A stretch of DNA of 47,900 bases from NCBI GenBank assembly GCA_033557685.1, contig JAWQRN010000034.1, positions 1 to 47,900 on the forward strand, written 5' to 3'. The stretch is from Sperchopsis tessellata. Lineage: Eukaryota; Arthropoda; Insecta; Coleoptera; Hydrophilidae. The position numbers and the translations under genes are program-made. The stretch's first letter is position 1, and every line of letters starts with the position of its first letter. The notes beneath the pieces were generated by a model. That model saw only the letters and a program-made list of their open reading frames with translations, made no database searches and had not been told where the DNA came from. Positions 11,440 to 23,000 of the stretch are shown here, piece after piece.

Positions 11440-11660
11440 GCTGAACGAATGGAGTGGGTGCGGGCGCGGGTGGGTAAAACAAAAACCAGTTTCTCCCGCC
11501 GCGCTACTTTGCCGAGAACACATCTACAGATTTACTCGTATTTTAGAGTTTCGTAAAAAAACGAAAACCCAAAAACGAAACACGTAGATTTTCGGAAGTT
11601 TTTTACGCGACCCGGAATTTTGTTTTCGTTGCCCGGTACTTGGTCTCGACCCACCATTGG
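11440..11660. other. GC-rich island, probable DNA-transposon end
   Basis: In otherwise AT-rich DNA this block contains GGTGCGGGCGCGGGTGGG and CTCCCGCCGCGCTACTTTGC, and ends with CCACCATTGGGAAACGCTGG. The last motif resembles the ends of hAT-like elements, but a partner end and target duplication were not found. Confidence 0.35.
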
Positions 11661-11664
11661 GAAA

Positions 11665-11930
11665 CGCTGGTCTATACACATTTCCTGCAACACCTGGATC
11701 ATTTTATCATGTTGCGTGGTGTCAAAGGCCTTAACAAAGTCAATTAAGCAGGCGCGGTATTATCATTTTTACTGTAATGATAACTTCCTTCATTCTCAGT
11801 GCAGTCCAGAAGCCAAACTGCGTTTCTCTTACATGCTCCTCACACTTATGATAGATCCTGGTCTTCCTAAGTTGGATTATATTCCGGCAATTGTTCGACA
11901 AGCTCTCCAGGATAATGACGTTCATAATAG
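11665..11930 (-). mobile_element. RTE-like LINE reverse-transcriptase fragment
   Basis: The - strand gives KTRIYHKCEEHVRETQFGFW and then, after a frameshift, ACLIDFVKAFDTTQHDKMIQ with the first catalytic Asp block, followed by LQEMCIDQ. It ends just before the acceptor of the Ig exon at 11964, so the LINE sits at the end of that intron. Confidence 0.75.
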
Positions 11931-11963
11931 TAAGTTATTTTAAAAAAACATTTTTTGTTTCAG

Positions 11964-12157
11964 GTACTGGGAACGAGCGGATGGGCGACTATTAGAGAAC
12001 AGTGACAAATACAGGATTGATAATTCTATAGAAAGGGATAGCTATAAAGCTATAATGCAACTCAACATAACAAGAATAAATATCCACGATTTCACTTCAT
12101 ACCACTGTGTCGCCAAAAATGAAATAAGCCAAGCAAAAGGAATCTTTACAGTGTACC
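11964..12157 (+). CDS. exon with second half of Ig domain
   Basis: Acceptor TTGTTTCAG and donor GTAAGT flank it. It encodes residues 1-64, including RDSYKAIMQLNITRIN and the DxxxYxC-type DFTSYHCVAKNE strand-F motif of I-set Ig domains. The exon enters with one base of a split codon, so an upstream exon must exist. Confidence 0.85.
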
Positions 12158-15100
12158 GTAAGTACAGCTTAAGTTTGTTCTTAAAATGAATATATAATAT
12201 CTTGTTTAATATTTTTATAGCGAGTAAAGCTCAAATCTACAATGACACCCTGATATTCCTTTCATTTGTTTCGAATTTGAACCTTGCCAGCAATAATACA
12301 ACGAAGAGTGATTCTAAAATAAAGCGGCTTGATGGTCCAAATGTTTTCGCTCGATAGGAACAAAATGTTCAGTTCGAAGAGTCTTTATGTTTATATGATC
12401 TTGGAACCGAAATTCATACGAAGAATGCGAATTATATATCCTGTATTTTACGTAGAAGGACTTTTTGAAAGCCTCACATAAGAAGGGCGTAAATTGTTTA
12501 GTAGATTTTAGCAATAATACCATATTACTACCAAAATGACTACTTTTATAACTACCTAGTATCTGCTACTGATTGGTTTTGTCTCTGGACACGATGAAAT
12601 GTAGACTTTATAGAATCGGTTTGTGGATTAATAAGAGAGTAGATCGTCACCTGCTTCTGGAGAAGGTATAAAATATGTACACGCACTGATATGCTGGAAC
12701 AACTTATAGCCATCAAGATGGGGGAGGGAGGATGCAGTAAGAGCACACAAAGGGGTACAAAATATTGATGATAAAAAACAATTTAAAAGAAAATAAGTAA
12801 GGTTGCAAAAAGAATCTATATTAAACTAATGCAATGGAAATTATTAGTTGTAGCAGAAACTAAAAATTCAGTAGAGCCCAATATAAAAGAATTGAGTAAA
12901 AAAATAAACTAAGTATAAAACAATAGTACACAAGATATAATAATAATGATAGAAGGAATAAAATATATACAATAGGTTTATAGTAGAACTATACATGGAC
13001 ATATGCTTGGAGACAATAAATTATGTGTGCAAAGTATGTTATATAAAAGAATGTAAATTGGGAAAGTAAACTTAAACTAACGAATGAAATGTGCTTCTGG
13101 AGGAAGGTGTAAAGTAAAAAAGTGTAAACACCAGTCTGACTCTGTGTCTCTCAATGTCGTGCCAAAATTGGTCAGACTCATTTGTGGTACCCCACTTGCC
13201 TCCCATCTGCGCTGTGTATTCTAGTCTTTAATTTTTTTGTATGTGATGTGTTATCTCATGTATTTTATGCAATATTTTGTGTACTACTACTTTGTAATCT
13301 AAATTATTAAATATACATGAAAATGAATTTCAATAAATTTCAGCCCTATAAATAAGCAACAAAAATACATCAAACTAAATATCACTTCTATCATTTTTCG
13401 GAGAAAAAAGCAAAGAACATGGCCGGCTTCTAAACAATTCGTATAATTGAAACAATCCTTCTGATACTAGTTGGCTCAAAGAATTTATATGTTTAAAGTA
13501 TGACAGAGATTCTAATATAGTGTTTTCTAGTGTTTGTTTAATTATTTTTGTATGAAAATAGACAAAGTTTCAATCCAACATTTAAATTACAAACCTAATA
13601 GAAAGTCTGATCAGCAAACTAAATGTGTCGAAATTTTGATTGCTCAATCAAATTCAGAGAAAACGAATGGTATTGTGTAAAAAGGATGCAAAACGAAATA
13701 TTTCAACAAATGAAATACAGATATATATAAATATGTATATATAATAATGAAATGTGTTAACGGATTGAAACCGCGTGAATTTATAATACGTACCACACAC
13801 GCAGGATGAATGCTCAAACTTGATGATGTAAATAGTGGACTGTGAATATGAATTAACGATAAGTACTTACCGATGTGTAGATCAGCGACAGGTCCACATG
13901 CAGTGAACTTACACCTACAGGAAGAAAGGAACGGAAACAAAGGATAAATGTAAAAACACTGTAGGGACACTAAACTTGTTGCCATGTACCGACACAGAAA
14001 GGTTATTTTACTTGCACAACGAAAGGTATTTACAACAGATCACTTAAGACTATTTAATTATAGCGATTGTATGAAAAACTATGGGATTTGATTCGATTTT
14101 AGTGATTTTTTAACGATAAGATACGAAAGATTCCATTGGTACCCAAGCCGGCTGGTTCGCTACTGACTTGTTGTTACATGGCATCCCGGAAACAGCAAAC
14201 CGATACTAGCTGCTTAACCGTGGACAAAAAGGGAACTATAAGAAGGATACTAAATCCTCTAAATGATGGCGCTATGTTGCGGTAAATAGAAAACAAAATA
14301 TTATTATTAAAACATATATTGATCGTTTGACAGATTCACAACACCGATACACTAAACACAGTTCAACAAGTTTAAAATGTATTTATTTTACTGTGTTTAG
14401 TTTACATTAACGCAATGATAAATATATTTAGTAGCGACAAGCAATCATTATTTTGCTTTGCATGTTTATTATTTGGGAAGTTTCAGAATCATTCTCCATA
14501 GTTAGCCATTCCAAATTGTGGGTTTTCTAACTGGAAAAAGTTGAAAGCTAGAATTTTGTATATATAATTTCAATTGAATGCGAAGTAAGATTTGGAAAAA
14601 AATTATCGACCATTTCGCTCCCTGCAGGCGAGATAAGGTTGATTCAGTTTTTGTATATTTTCTACACTTCACTTCAATTTGCACTCTTTTATTTTTTTTC
14701 CGCCGGGATTGGGAATCGAACTCGAGCCACCAGAGTTATTTTTAACGCTAATAAAATGTTCTTTTCGTACTTCGACTTTTCTTTTTTCTTGTCAACTCAA
14801 CTACTCAGAGGTGGCCGGCTTTTTGTGATTAGGGAAAAGTCTTTGTGGAACTTGTCTTCCGGGAGGGACGTAAAACTGTGGGTCCCTTGTATTGTAGGTA
14901 AATGAGTGTGTTACAGAACCCAATTCGAGTTGGAACACTGAACGAGGCAAAATTCCCAGGTGTGGGACCTAATCCCTGGCTTCGGTGATTGGCCATAGCT
15001 GAGGAAATAGGCCGACGTTGAATAAACAAACAAACAATTCAACTGTTTTCAGCGAAAAAATAGTAGGAAACTTTTTATCAAAGGCACTTTGCTTATCATT

Positions 15101-17002
15101 ACAATAGTAACAAAATAAATAAAATACCTGACCATTATATTGTAATAGAATTGAATAAATTATAGAATATATGTGTTTAATAATTGTACATTTAACTACA
15201 TTACTAAATAAACCATTCCTTGTCACTTTTCTTGTTAAATTGTTTTACACCTAACGTTTTTATTTTAACTTATTTATTTTCTTGAAATGTAAAGCTCCCA
15301 TGTAATAATATTTGTCAATTTTATATTATCTACATAACAACTAACAAAAGATGGAAATATTAAGAGTCTCTTAAAATTTTTTTTCAAGCAAAAAAAATTA
15401 TTTATAAATACGATTCTTTATGAAAGGCATTAGTTTCAGGCTTTGTCCCGGGTGCAGTCTTTTCTTCGCATGGCCTTGTGCATAAGTCATACAAAAAGAA
15501 TAGTATCCTCTCGTTACAGAAAACACGAAAGACAAACCAATATCCTCATTGGCGGAAAGTAATTTGTAATCAGGCCATGAAATTCTTTTTAAGGACATAT
15601 AAATCCTCATCCAGTTATTCAATTATTTCCCTAGAATAAAAAGAGCCTAGCGTCTTCTAGGAAGAATATACAACACAATCTTCAGCTAGCTGAAATAATC
15701 CTCATTTGCCCTTTTTCGGAATCCACCACAACATCTCTACCAATAGGAGGCAGACTCACTACCATCAATTCTGACATCCAGGCAATAGGAGGCATGTCAC
15801 AGATATAAAACTAGGCAGATCGATGGTCTCTATTCATACTACACCTAGCACTTCTGACAATTTTCACAATAACCCTGAATGGTGGACGAAAAACGCCAAG
15901 AAGAAAATCCAACACACGAGTTACAGATAAACACACAGATACCAAGCCATTCTAGACAAACTGGATTCAAAGACAAGCTCGTTGTAGACCGGCCTCTATA
16001 CTCTAATGTCAAAATTTATTCGTGGACGTGATTTTTGAAACTGACATATCTATTGCCAGAGATTATAATCACAAAGATACAGATAAATATTCAGATAAAA
16101 ACATTTTTATTTCTACAAGTAGGTGACCCAGACTGTAAGGAATTATAATTTTATTTTAAAGAGGTATAATAGCAATCGTGGTGGCTGTCAAAACTACAAT
16201 TTATGATTAAGGATGTGAAAGAGGTCATTTAGGTCCATTATTTTGCATGGAACTTGGCATCTGTTTTTATATGCCCAAAATGTATGCATTTTATTATTTC
16301 GCCATCTAAGACCTATTGTTACTAACTCATATTAATGTTTCAGCGGTTGATCCAAGCTTAGCTACGCCTCCTCCAATCATCAACGGGGGACAAATGATGG
16401 TATTTGGTGAACAACCTCCCTTACCAAAATCAGTGACGGACATCTGTGGACCAAAAGTTGAATGTGCCGCATGTCCGACACTGGAACCACCAACAGAAAT
16501 TCAAGGAAGATGTAGAGAAACCGGTGTTTCTTTGATTGATTTGATTGGAAAATGGGAGGTTCGACAGTTAGGAGACCGTACCTACACCGGTTTTCAAAAC
16601 AGATCTACTGGTAAGTTTCACCAAAACTATTTATCTTTAATCAAGGATATTCAAAAAAATTTTCTTTCATATTACAAAATTTGCAATGTAAATCTACAAT
16701 AGATATTTTAGAAAAATGCTTCTAATAAATTAAATATTATTAATTCATTTCAGATTGTGTGTTGTACGCCGTTGGGAAACCAGTATTTCATCGATCTTCA
16801 GATCCATCACATCCCCATGGATGGTGGATGCGAGACCCCAATCCCAGGCCATCAGACATAAACTTTGAAAAATACTGGGTTACAAAAGAAAAAGACGACT
16901 ATCATCTATATGAATACTCTAACAAGGAAGCGTATCGCAAGGATATACCATCACAGTAAGAAACATTTTCTTTATTTTTATCTCCTCAATTTTGCAATGT
17001 CT

Positions 17003-17033
<31 letters not shown>

Positions 17034-20000
17034 TATATTGGAGGGAAAGTTCTGCCGTATTTTAAAGAAAACATTTGAATCAATTAAAAAAATATATATT
17101 TAATATTGTTCAATGATATAATTTCCATTATTTGTAACAACTTGTTGCCATCTTTCAGGTAACCTGTTAATCCCTCTTCTATAAAAGTTCCTGTCCATCT
17201 CTTCAGTTTTTCTGTTATACCTGCGATGACCTTGTCTTGAGAATCATTTAATTTCTTTGTTGTTTTCTTTTCGTTCCCGTCATTTCTTTTACTTTTTTGT
17301 GCATATTAAAGTTGTCATCTCCTTTCGTACTCTTCTATTTCCTTACACTTTTCCAACAGCCAAATTTCCTTAGACTGTCTAATTTTTCTTTTGATGTCAC
17401 GGTTTATCATTTGGTACATCGTCATATTATTGGTCTTAAACAATCTTCTCTTCTTCGCTGTCTTTAGAATGATGTAAAATTTATATGGTTGAAAATAAAA
17501 AGCAATAAAGAGATTTAAATTTACTTGGTGTAAATGTTACTGTACAGAATATGAAACCTTTTATAAAAATTATTATTACTACTATCATAATAAAATGTTT
17601 TACAAAAAATTCCAATACACCCTGGCACAGGATAGGTCCTTTATTTTGGGATAAACTACCCCTCACCCAAAATTGAAGCCCATCATAGCTCTAACTATAG
17701 GTGTGAAAGGGTGTCAAAGTCACCTATCTACGTACTGACTATGCAAAAATCAGTTAAACCATTATAAGGGAAAAACACAGTCAATATTTAAATAAATCGT
17801 AAAAAGCACTTTACTATTTATATTTACTTAAAAATAGATACTCAAGCAAAATAAAAGATCGATCTGTGATCAAAGATCGAACCTTTATTGAAGATCAGAC
17901 CTTGATCTTCAATCAATGGTCGATCTTCAATCATGGGTCAACCTTCGATCATGGATCGATCTTTAGCCGCGGATTGACCTTCGATATTTAATCATGGATC
18001 AATCTTCGATCAATTGATCATTGCAATTTAAAAAATCAATTGTTTGATCACATGCTTCATATCGATTGAGCAGTCTTTCTACTCAACCCAAGTAAAGAAT
18101 CCTAAAAGTGAAGCAAATACTGGCACTTTTCCTGGAGAAAGAAAGTTAGAGGAAGGTGGCGAGAGTATTATGAAAATTTGGTTAGAGGCAACGTTGAATT
18201 CAATATAAACGATGAGAAAATAATGACATTTTCAAAAATCAAATTTGACTATTTTAAAATAATTTGGTTTAAAACTTTTCGATAGCCCTAATAATTTTTT
18301 TTTTTGCAGCACCTACAACCTTAGCTTTCCAATAGGTGGCAACACCCATGTGATATACAATGGATCCTTTTATTACAATGAACGTGAGAGTCCTAGAATT
18401 ATTAAGCTGGACTTGAAAAGTGGGAGTACAAATGGAAGAGCGGTACCAATGATCAACATTACGAAGTCGAATTATTTGTACAATAGCAATTATTCGTTTA
18501 TGGACTTCAGTGTCGACGATAATGGACTATGGGTAATTTATGGTATAGCGGATTCAAACAACACAGCTGTAATGAAGGTAAAATTATTTATTTTGAAGAG
18601 TACCTTTGTTCAAGCTATCGTAGGAATTTACTTGTATCATGGCATTAAAGTCCTTGAATGACCTTGGCCTCCTGTATCACAATTTATTCCTTTTTTATAT
18701 TATATTTCGACTATTATTTCTCAGGTTGTTTTTAGACACAAAATTACACTGTCAGAAGATATAATGTACACTATTTTTTGTAGTACTTGTTTTCATCATT
18801 TTTAAATAATATTATAGCTTTTTTTCTACCTTTTCTTCTACATTACTTGGATTTTCTTTCTGTGCTACGAAAAATAATAATTTAGGAATTTATTATTATT
18901 GTTCACTATACAAAGTGGCTAAGCCGATGTAGCAATTGTTCTTGAGACTCATATGTAGTAAATTACAACCACTACATTCCTTCCAAGGTTCTTCTTGTCA
19001 GCCTTTGTCCCCTGATGGAGGTGTGGTGATTGCTATGACAATTCTGTACCAAGGATGTATGCACCACATCGTCCTCACGGTCTCTACAAAAGTTGTATTA
19101 GTCAGTTTCCTAACTTGATCTTTCCAGCGCATTGGCGATCTTCCACATTGCCACCTACCCTTAACTGTATCAATATATTGGCATTGCTCTTGATGGCCAA
19201 CCTTTGTTTGATCTGCAGCTCCTCCAATGTGCACTGGCTCGTGTGGTCCAGAATACCTGAAGCATTCGCCTGTAACACCACATTTCGAAGGCACCAAAGC
19301 ATCAGTGCCCTTGCTTCCTGATTGTCCATGTTTTCACTGCATTAGTTGCACCCAAAAAATGCAAGCTAATGAATGATGGAGAGTTACATGCATTGTATGA
19401 TATCTCTGTTGTTGTATATTTTGTACGGTCTGGTCATAACACTTTTGTGTGTAGGCACCATCTTACAAACATCTGCATAATACCTTCTCAAAACTCTACT
19501 CTCACATTTTTCAAATGTTGGACCGCCCCTCATTGACAATGCCCGTTTCTCACACTGGACAAAAATCGAATAAACTAACACTTTTGTGTTTCGGCCTATA
19601 CTAGAAACAATCTAGAAGATTTGGAGGATATCAACCCAAAATCTCAACAGTCTTCTCCGACAACTAGTCTCACTTTTACCTCTACCATAATGTCCTGATA
19701 CATTTTCCAATCTTTTACCTTACTCACCAAACACGTAATGCTCTACAGATTGAAATTCAAATGCCAAAACTTGGCTCCGAGCATGGTTCGCATATCCCAT
19801 TTATTTCATTCACGATTTTTAATATGGTTTCTCCAGCAAGTACAAGCTACGATATTCACGATTCCTCCATATTTATTCCTAGTTTCCTTTCAGCCATTTC
19901 AATGGCACTGTTAAAAAATATTTCCATGTAGTAAGCTCCCCATCAACTCATTCTTCAATAAATCACCTTCAATGTTGACTTGACTCCTAGTGTATTAGTG

Positions 20001-23000
20001 TTATTTTTGTCCGTCTTAGCAGTTTCTCAGACTTATCCATTTCCTAGTAGAGATTGATTTGAAGCGAAGCCTGTTTAAAATTTATGAAAGGATTCTGGGA
20101 ATCGAGTTTATATTCATAATTTTTTTCCAAAATCTACCTTAGCTTGAAAATTTGGTCCATTTTCAATTTTTAGGTGGGACTCTCATTAATTTTATGTTTC
20201 AGGTTGATGTCAATACTTTACAACCACAATATATTTGGAACATCAGTTTGGATCATCATAAAGTTGGTGAGATGTTTGTGGTGTGTGGGGTTCTCTACGC
20301 AATAGACAGCGTTTCTGATCGTAATTCAAGAATTCGTTTCGCACTGGATTTATACAAGAATACATTATTAGATGTAAATTTGCCTTTTAGCAACCCATTC
20401 CGAAGAACTACTATGGTGGGGTATAACCATAGACATAGAGTAAGTACGTTATATTAAACTGTGTATAGAATAATTATTTAAGAATAGATTAGGAATATAG
20501 AATAAAGAGTTGTACTTATATGGTAGAGTGATGAGGTTGTAGGAGATGAATGTGAAACTACTGTATTTATTTAAGAAATGTATTAACTTGGCTTATTTTA
20601 TGGTGATGATACAGTTCTATTAGCAGAGTCACAAGACGCTTGTAAGATTGAATGAAACAATAAAAATAATGGGAATGGTTCATAAAAGTCAAAATTTTTA
20701 TTTTAAATTGTAGTTAAAATTTATGTGATATTGATGAATATTTTGGACAAAATGGTGAAGTTCAAACAGAAATCTACCTAATTGAGTGCGGCCACAGCAA
20801 ATATCTTCAGGTTTTCCAGGAGATAACCGTGTGTTGGCTTTTGTTTTGGCCGAAGTTTCGTCCACCGTTGCAGGGAACATTATCAAGTCCTGTAGTTCTT
20901 AAAAGTACTAATTATAGATTGCCATGTAGCTCTGAAAAGTGCTAGATGTTGGTGCCTAAAAAGTGTTAACCCTTTGCTCTCGAGGCCTTTTTTGTACGGG
21001 CGAACCAGCAACTCGAGACGGTTTCAACTATTTTAGGGAAACGTTTTACAGGTACTTGAAAATCATTTTATACTCAAACAAACGTATACAAATAACTAAG
21101 CTACGCTAAGAATTGGCTAAGCACATCAGAAATAAACGTATCGAGTTCCAAACAGCACGGGCGCCGTAGTGGCACCGCTCGCACGCATTAAACAGCCCGG
21201 GCGCCGCTCGAGTGCAAAGGGTTAATAATAGAATAACATGTAGTTCTCACAAATGCTAGTCAAGAAATAAATGGATTTTCGTAGTTGTCTTGATAATGCC
21301 CCCTGCAACGGTGTACGAAACTTTGGTGAAATGAAAAGTCAACACACGGTTATCACCCAGATAAACTGAAGATATTTACAGTGGCCGTGCCAGTCTACGT
21401 ACTCCTGAAAATAGTTCATAATTTTCAATTAACTGAGAATATTTCCACTATTTAACAATAAAACCTCAAAAAATATGGTATTGTACAATATGTCTTGGAA
21501 TAATCTTTTCAAAAAGTTATTAATATTCAGGGAGCTTTATTTAAAATTTTGCAATTGATGTCACGTGATTAAAAATGGAACCCGAAATCTTAATTAAATA
21601 AATCTACCAAATTTCATTTTCGTCCTTATTCATAGAATATCACAAACATCTTTGGAATATTCCGGGTATTGAACGAATATTTGTAAAGTATCAATACGAT
21701 ATATTTGCATTATAAAATCCATATGGTATAATGCAACGGGTTCTAATGACATTTATATTTCCACCATAAAAATGTGTGTGCCATTTCTGCTCTTTGACAT
21801 CACCCAAATTAATAATTTCTGTATATAAAATACTGCTTTTCCACATCTATTTAAGTTTGCACACGCTATTCCGCTCATAAAGGTATCTAACCTAAAAACT
21901 TTCAATTAATTAAGAACCACCAGTATCCACCGGTTACGTCCAAGTTTGAAATGGTGGTCGAATATCAATTGATAGAATATTTGAACTGTTTTGTTTTCCT
22001 GTCAATCACCCAAGTTTAAACTGGGTCTGCGTCCCAAGTTTAAACTGGGTCTGCGTCCCAAGTTTAAACTGGGTCTGCGCTTGTACTTTTGACCATCGTT
22101 GACGATACATTTCGGCAATCGATGGTGGTCAATTGAAGTTTCTGGGTTTATTAGACTTTTCGAAACTATTGATACCATAATTCAAAACAAGTTAATAGCC
22201 CTTCTTTGCTATGTGCTGGTACAGGTTTTTTCCACTTTCTTGGTAAAGCCAGCAGGAAGTTAGCACAGAATTTGGAGTTTCCGGCTTTCTTCCATTAGTT
22301 CGAGGTGTCCCTCAGAGATTCGTAATTGGTCTCTGCTTTTTTTAAGTATAAATTTTTCTCCTGAAGAATTGTATCTTCTAGGGTCTGTTGTCAATGATAT
22401 AATATGTAAAAGCAATCAAGGAATTATTTGCAACAAATTTGACAATATCAAAGACGAGTTCTTATAGTAATGATTTTAATAATTTAAAAAAAAAATAAAT
22501 ATGATATATGGTCCCAGCTTAAATAAATATATATTTGTGTCATATCCCAAATAATTTCGTAAATTATGTATTTTTGACACACTGCTGTAATTATTTTAAA
22601 GTGACAATTTGAAATGACTTTTGCAGTGCATTCTGCAATTAAATATAACGACAGATGAAACTCTGTTAATGCACGTAGTCCACAATATATGTGCCAGGGA
22701 GATAGAAATATTTCCAATTTCAGCATTTAATTTAGCGGCTACGGAAGACATTTACATTTACAATAAGAATGATTAAATCATTTTTGAATATCTATAAAAA
22801 TAACCGAGTAACAAGTACTTGTCAAAAACTATAGCTCAAAAAAAATTTGGATGTCAAAGTACTGGTTTATTTTCCTGTGTTATTAATAGAGTTTACCATT
22901 TAATATCATCGAAAATGGGTCACCTGTATATGAAAGGTATGAATATAGTTAGAATCCAAAGCTTAGTGATCACACTCATAAAGTTTCTAAAATTTCATTA

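Noticed and set aside
11620..11943. 107-residue + strand frame just upstream of the Ig exon as a coding exon
   Set aside because: The opposite strand reads ACLIDFVKAFD and CEEHVRETQFGFW, so it is the antisense shadow of a LINE fragment.
14704..14735. Possible tRNA gene (AATCGAACTCGAGCC resembles a TpsiC arm)
   Set aside because: No second half of a cloverleaf with paired acceptor stem can be built around it. It is better explained as the remains of a SINE head next to SINE copy A.
20698..20886. 62-residue - strand frame (RLSPGKPEDICCGRTQLGRF)
   Set aside because: It lies in the left arm of the inverted repeat at 20785-21400; the opposite arm does not preserve the frame.
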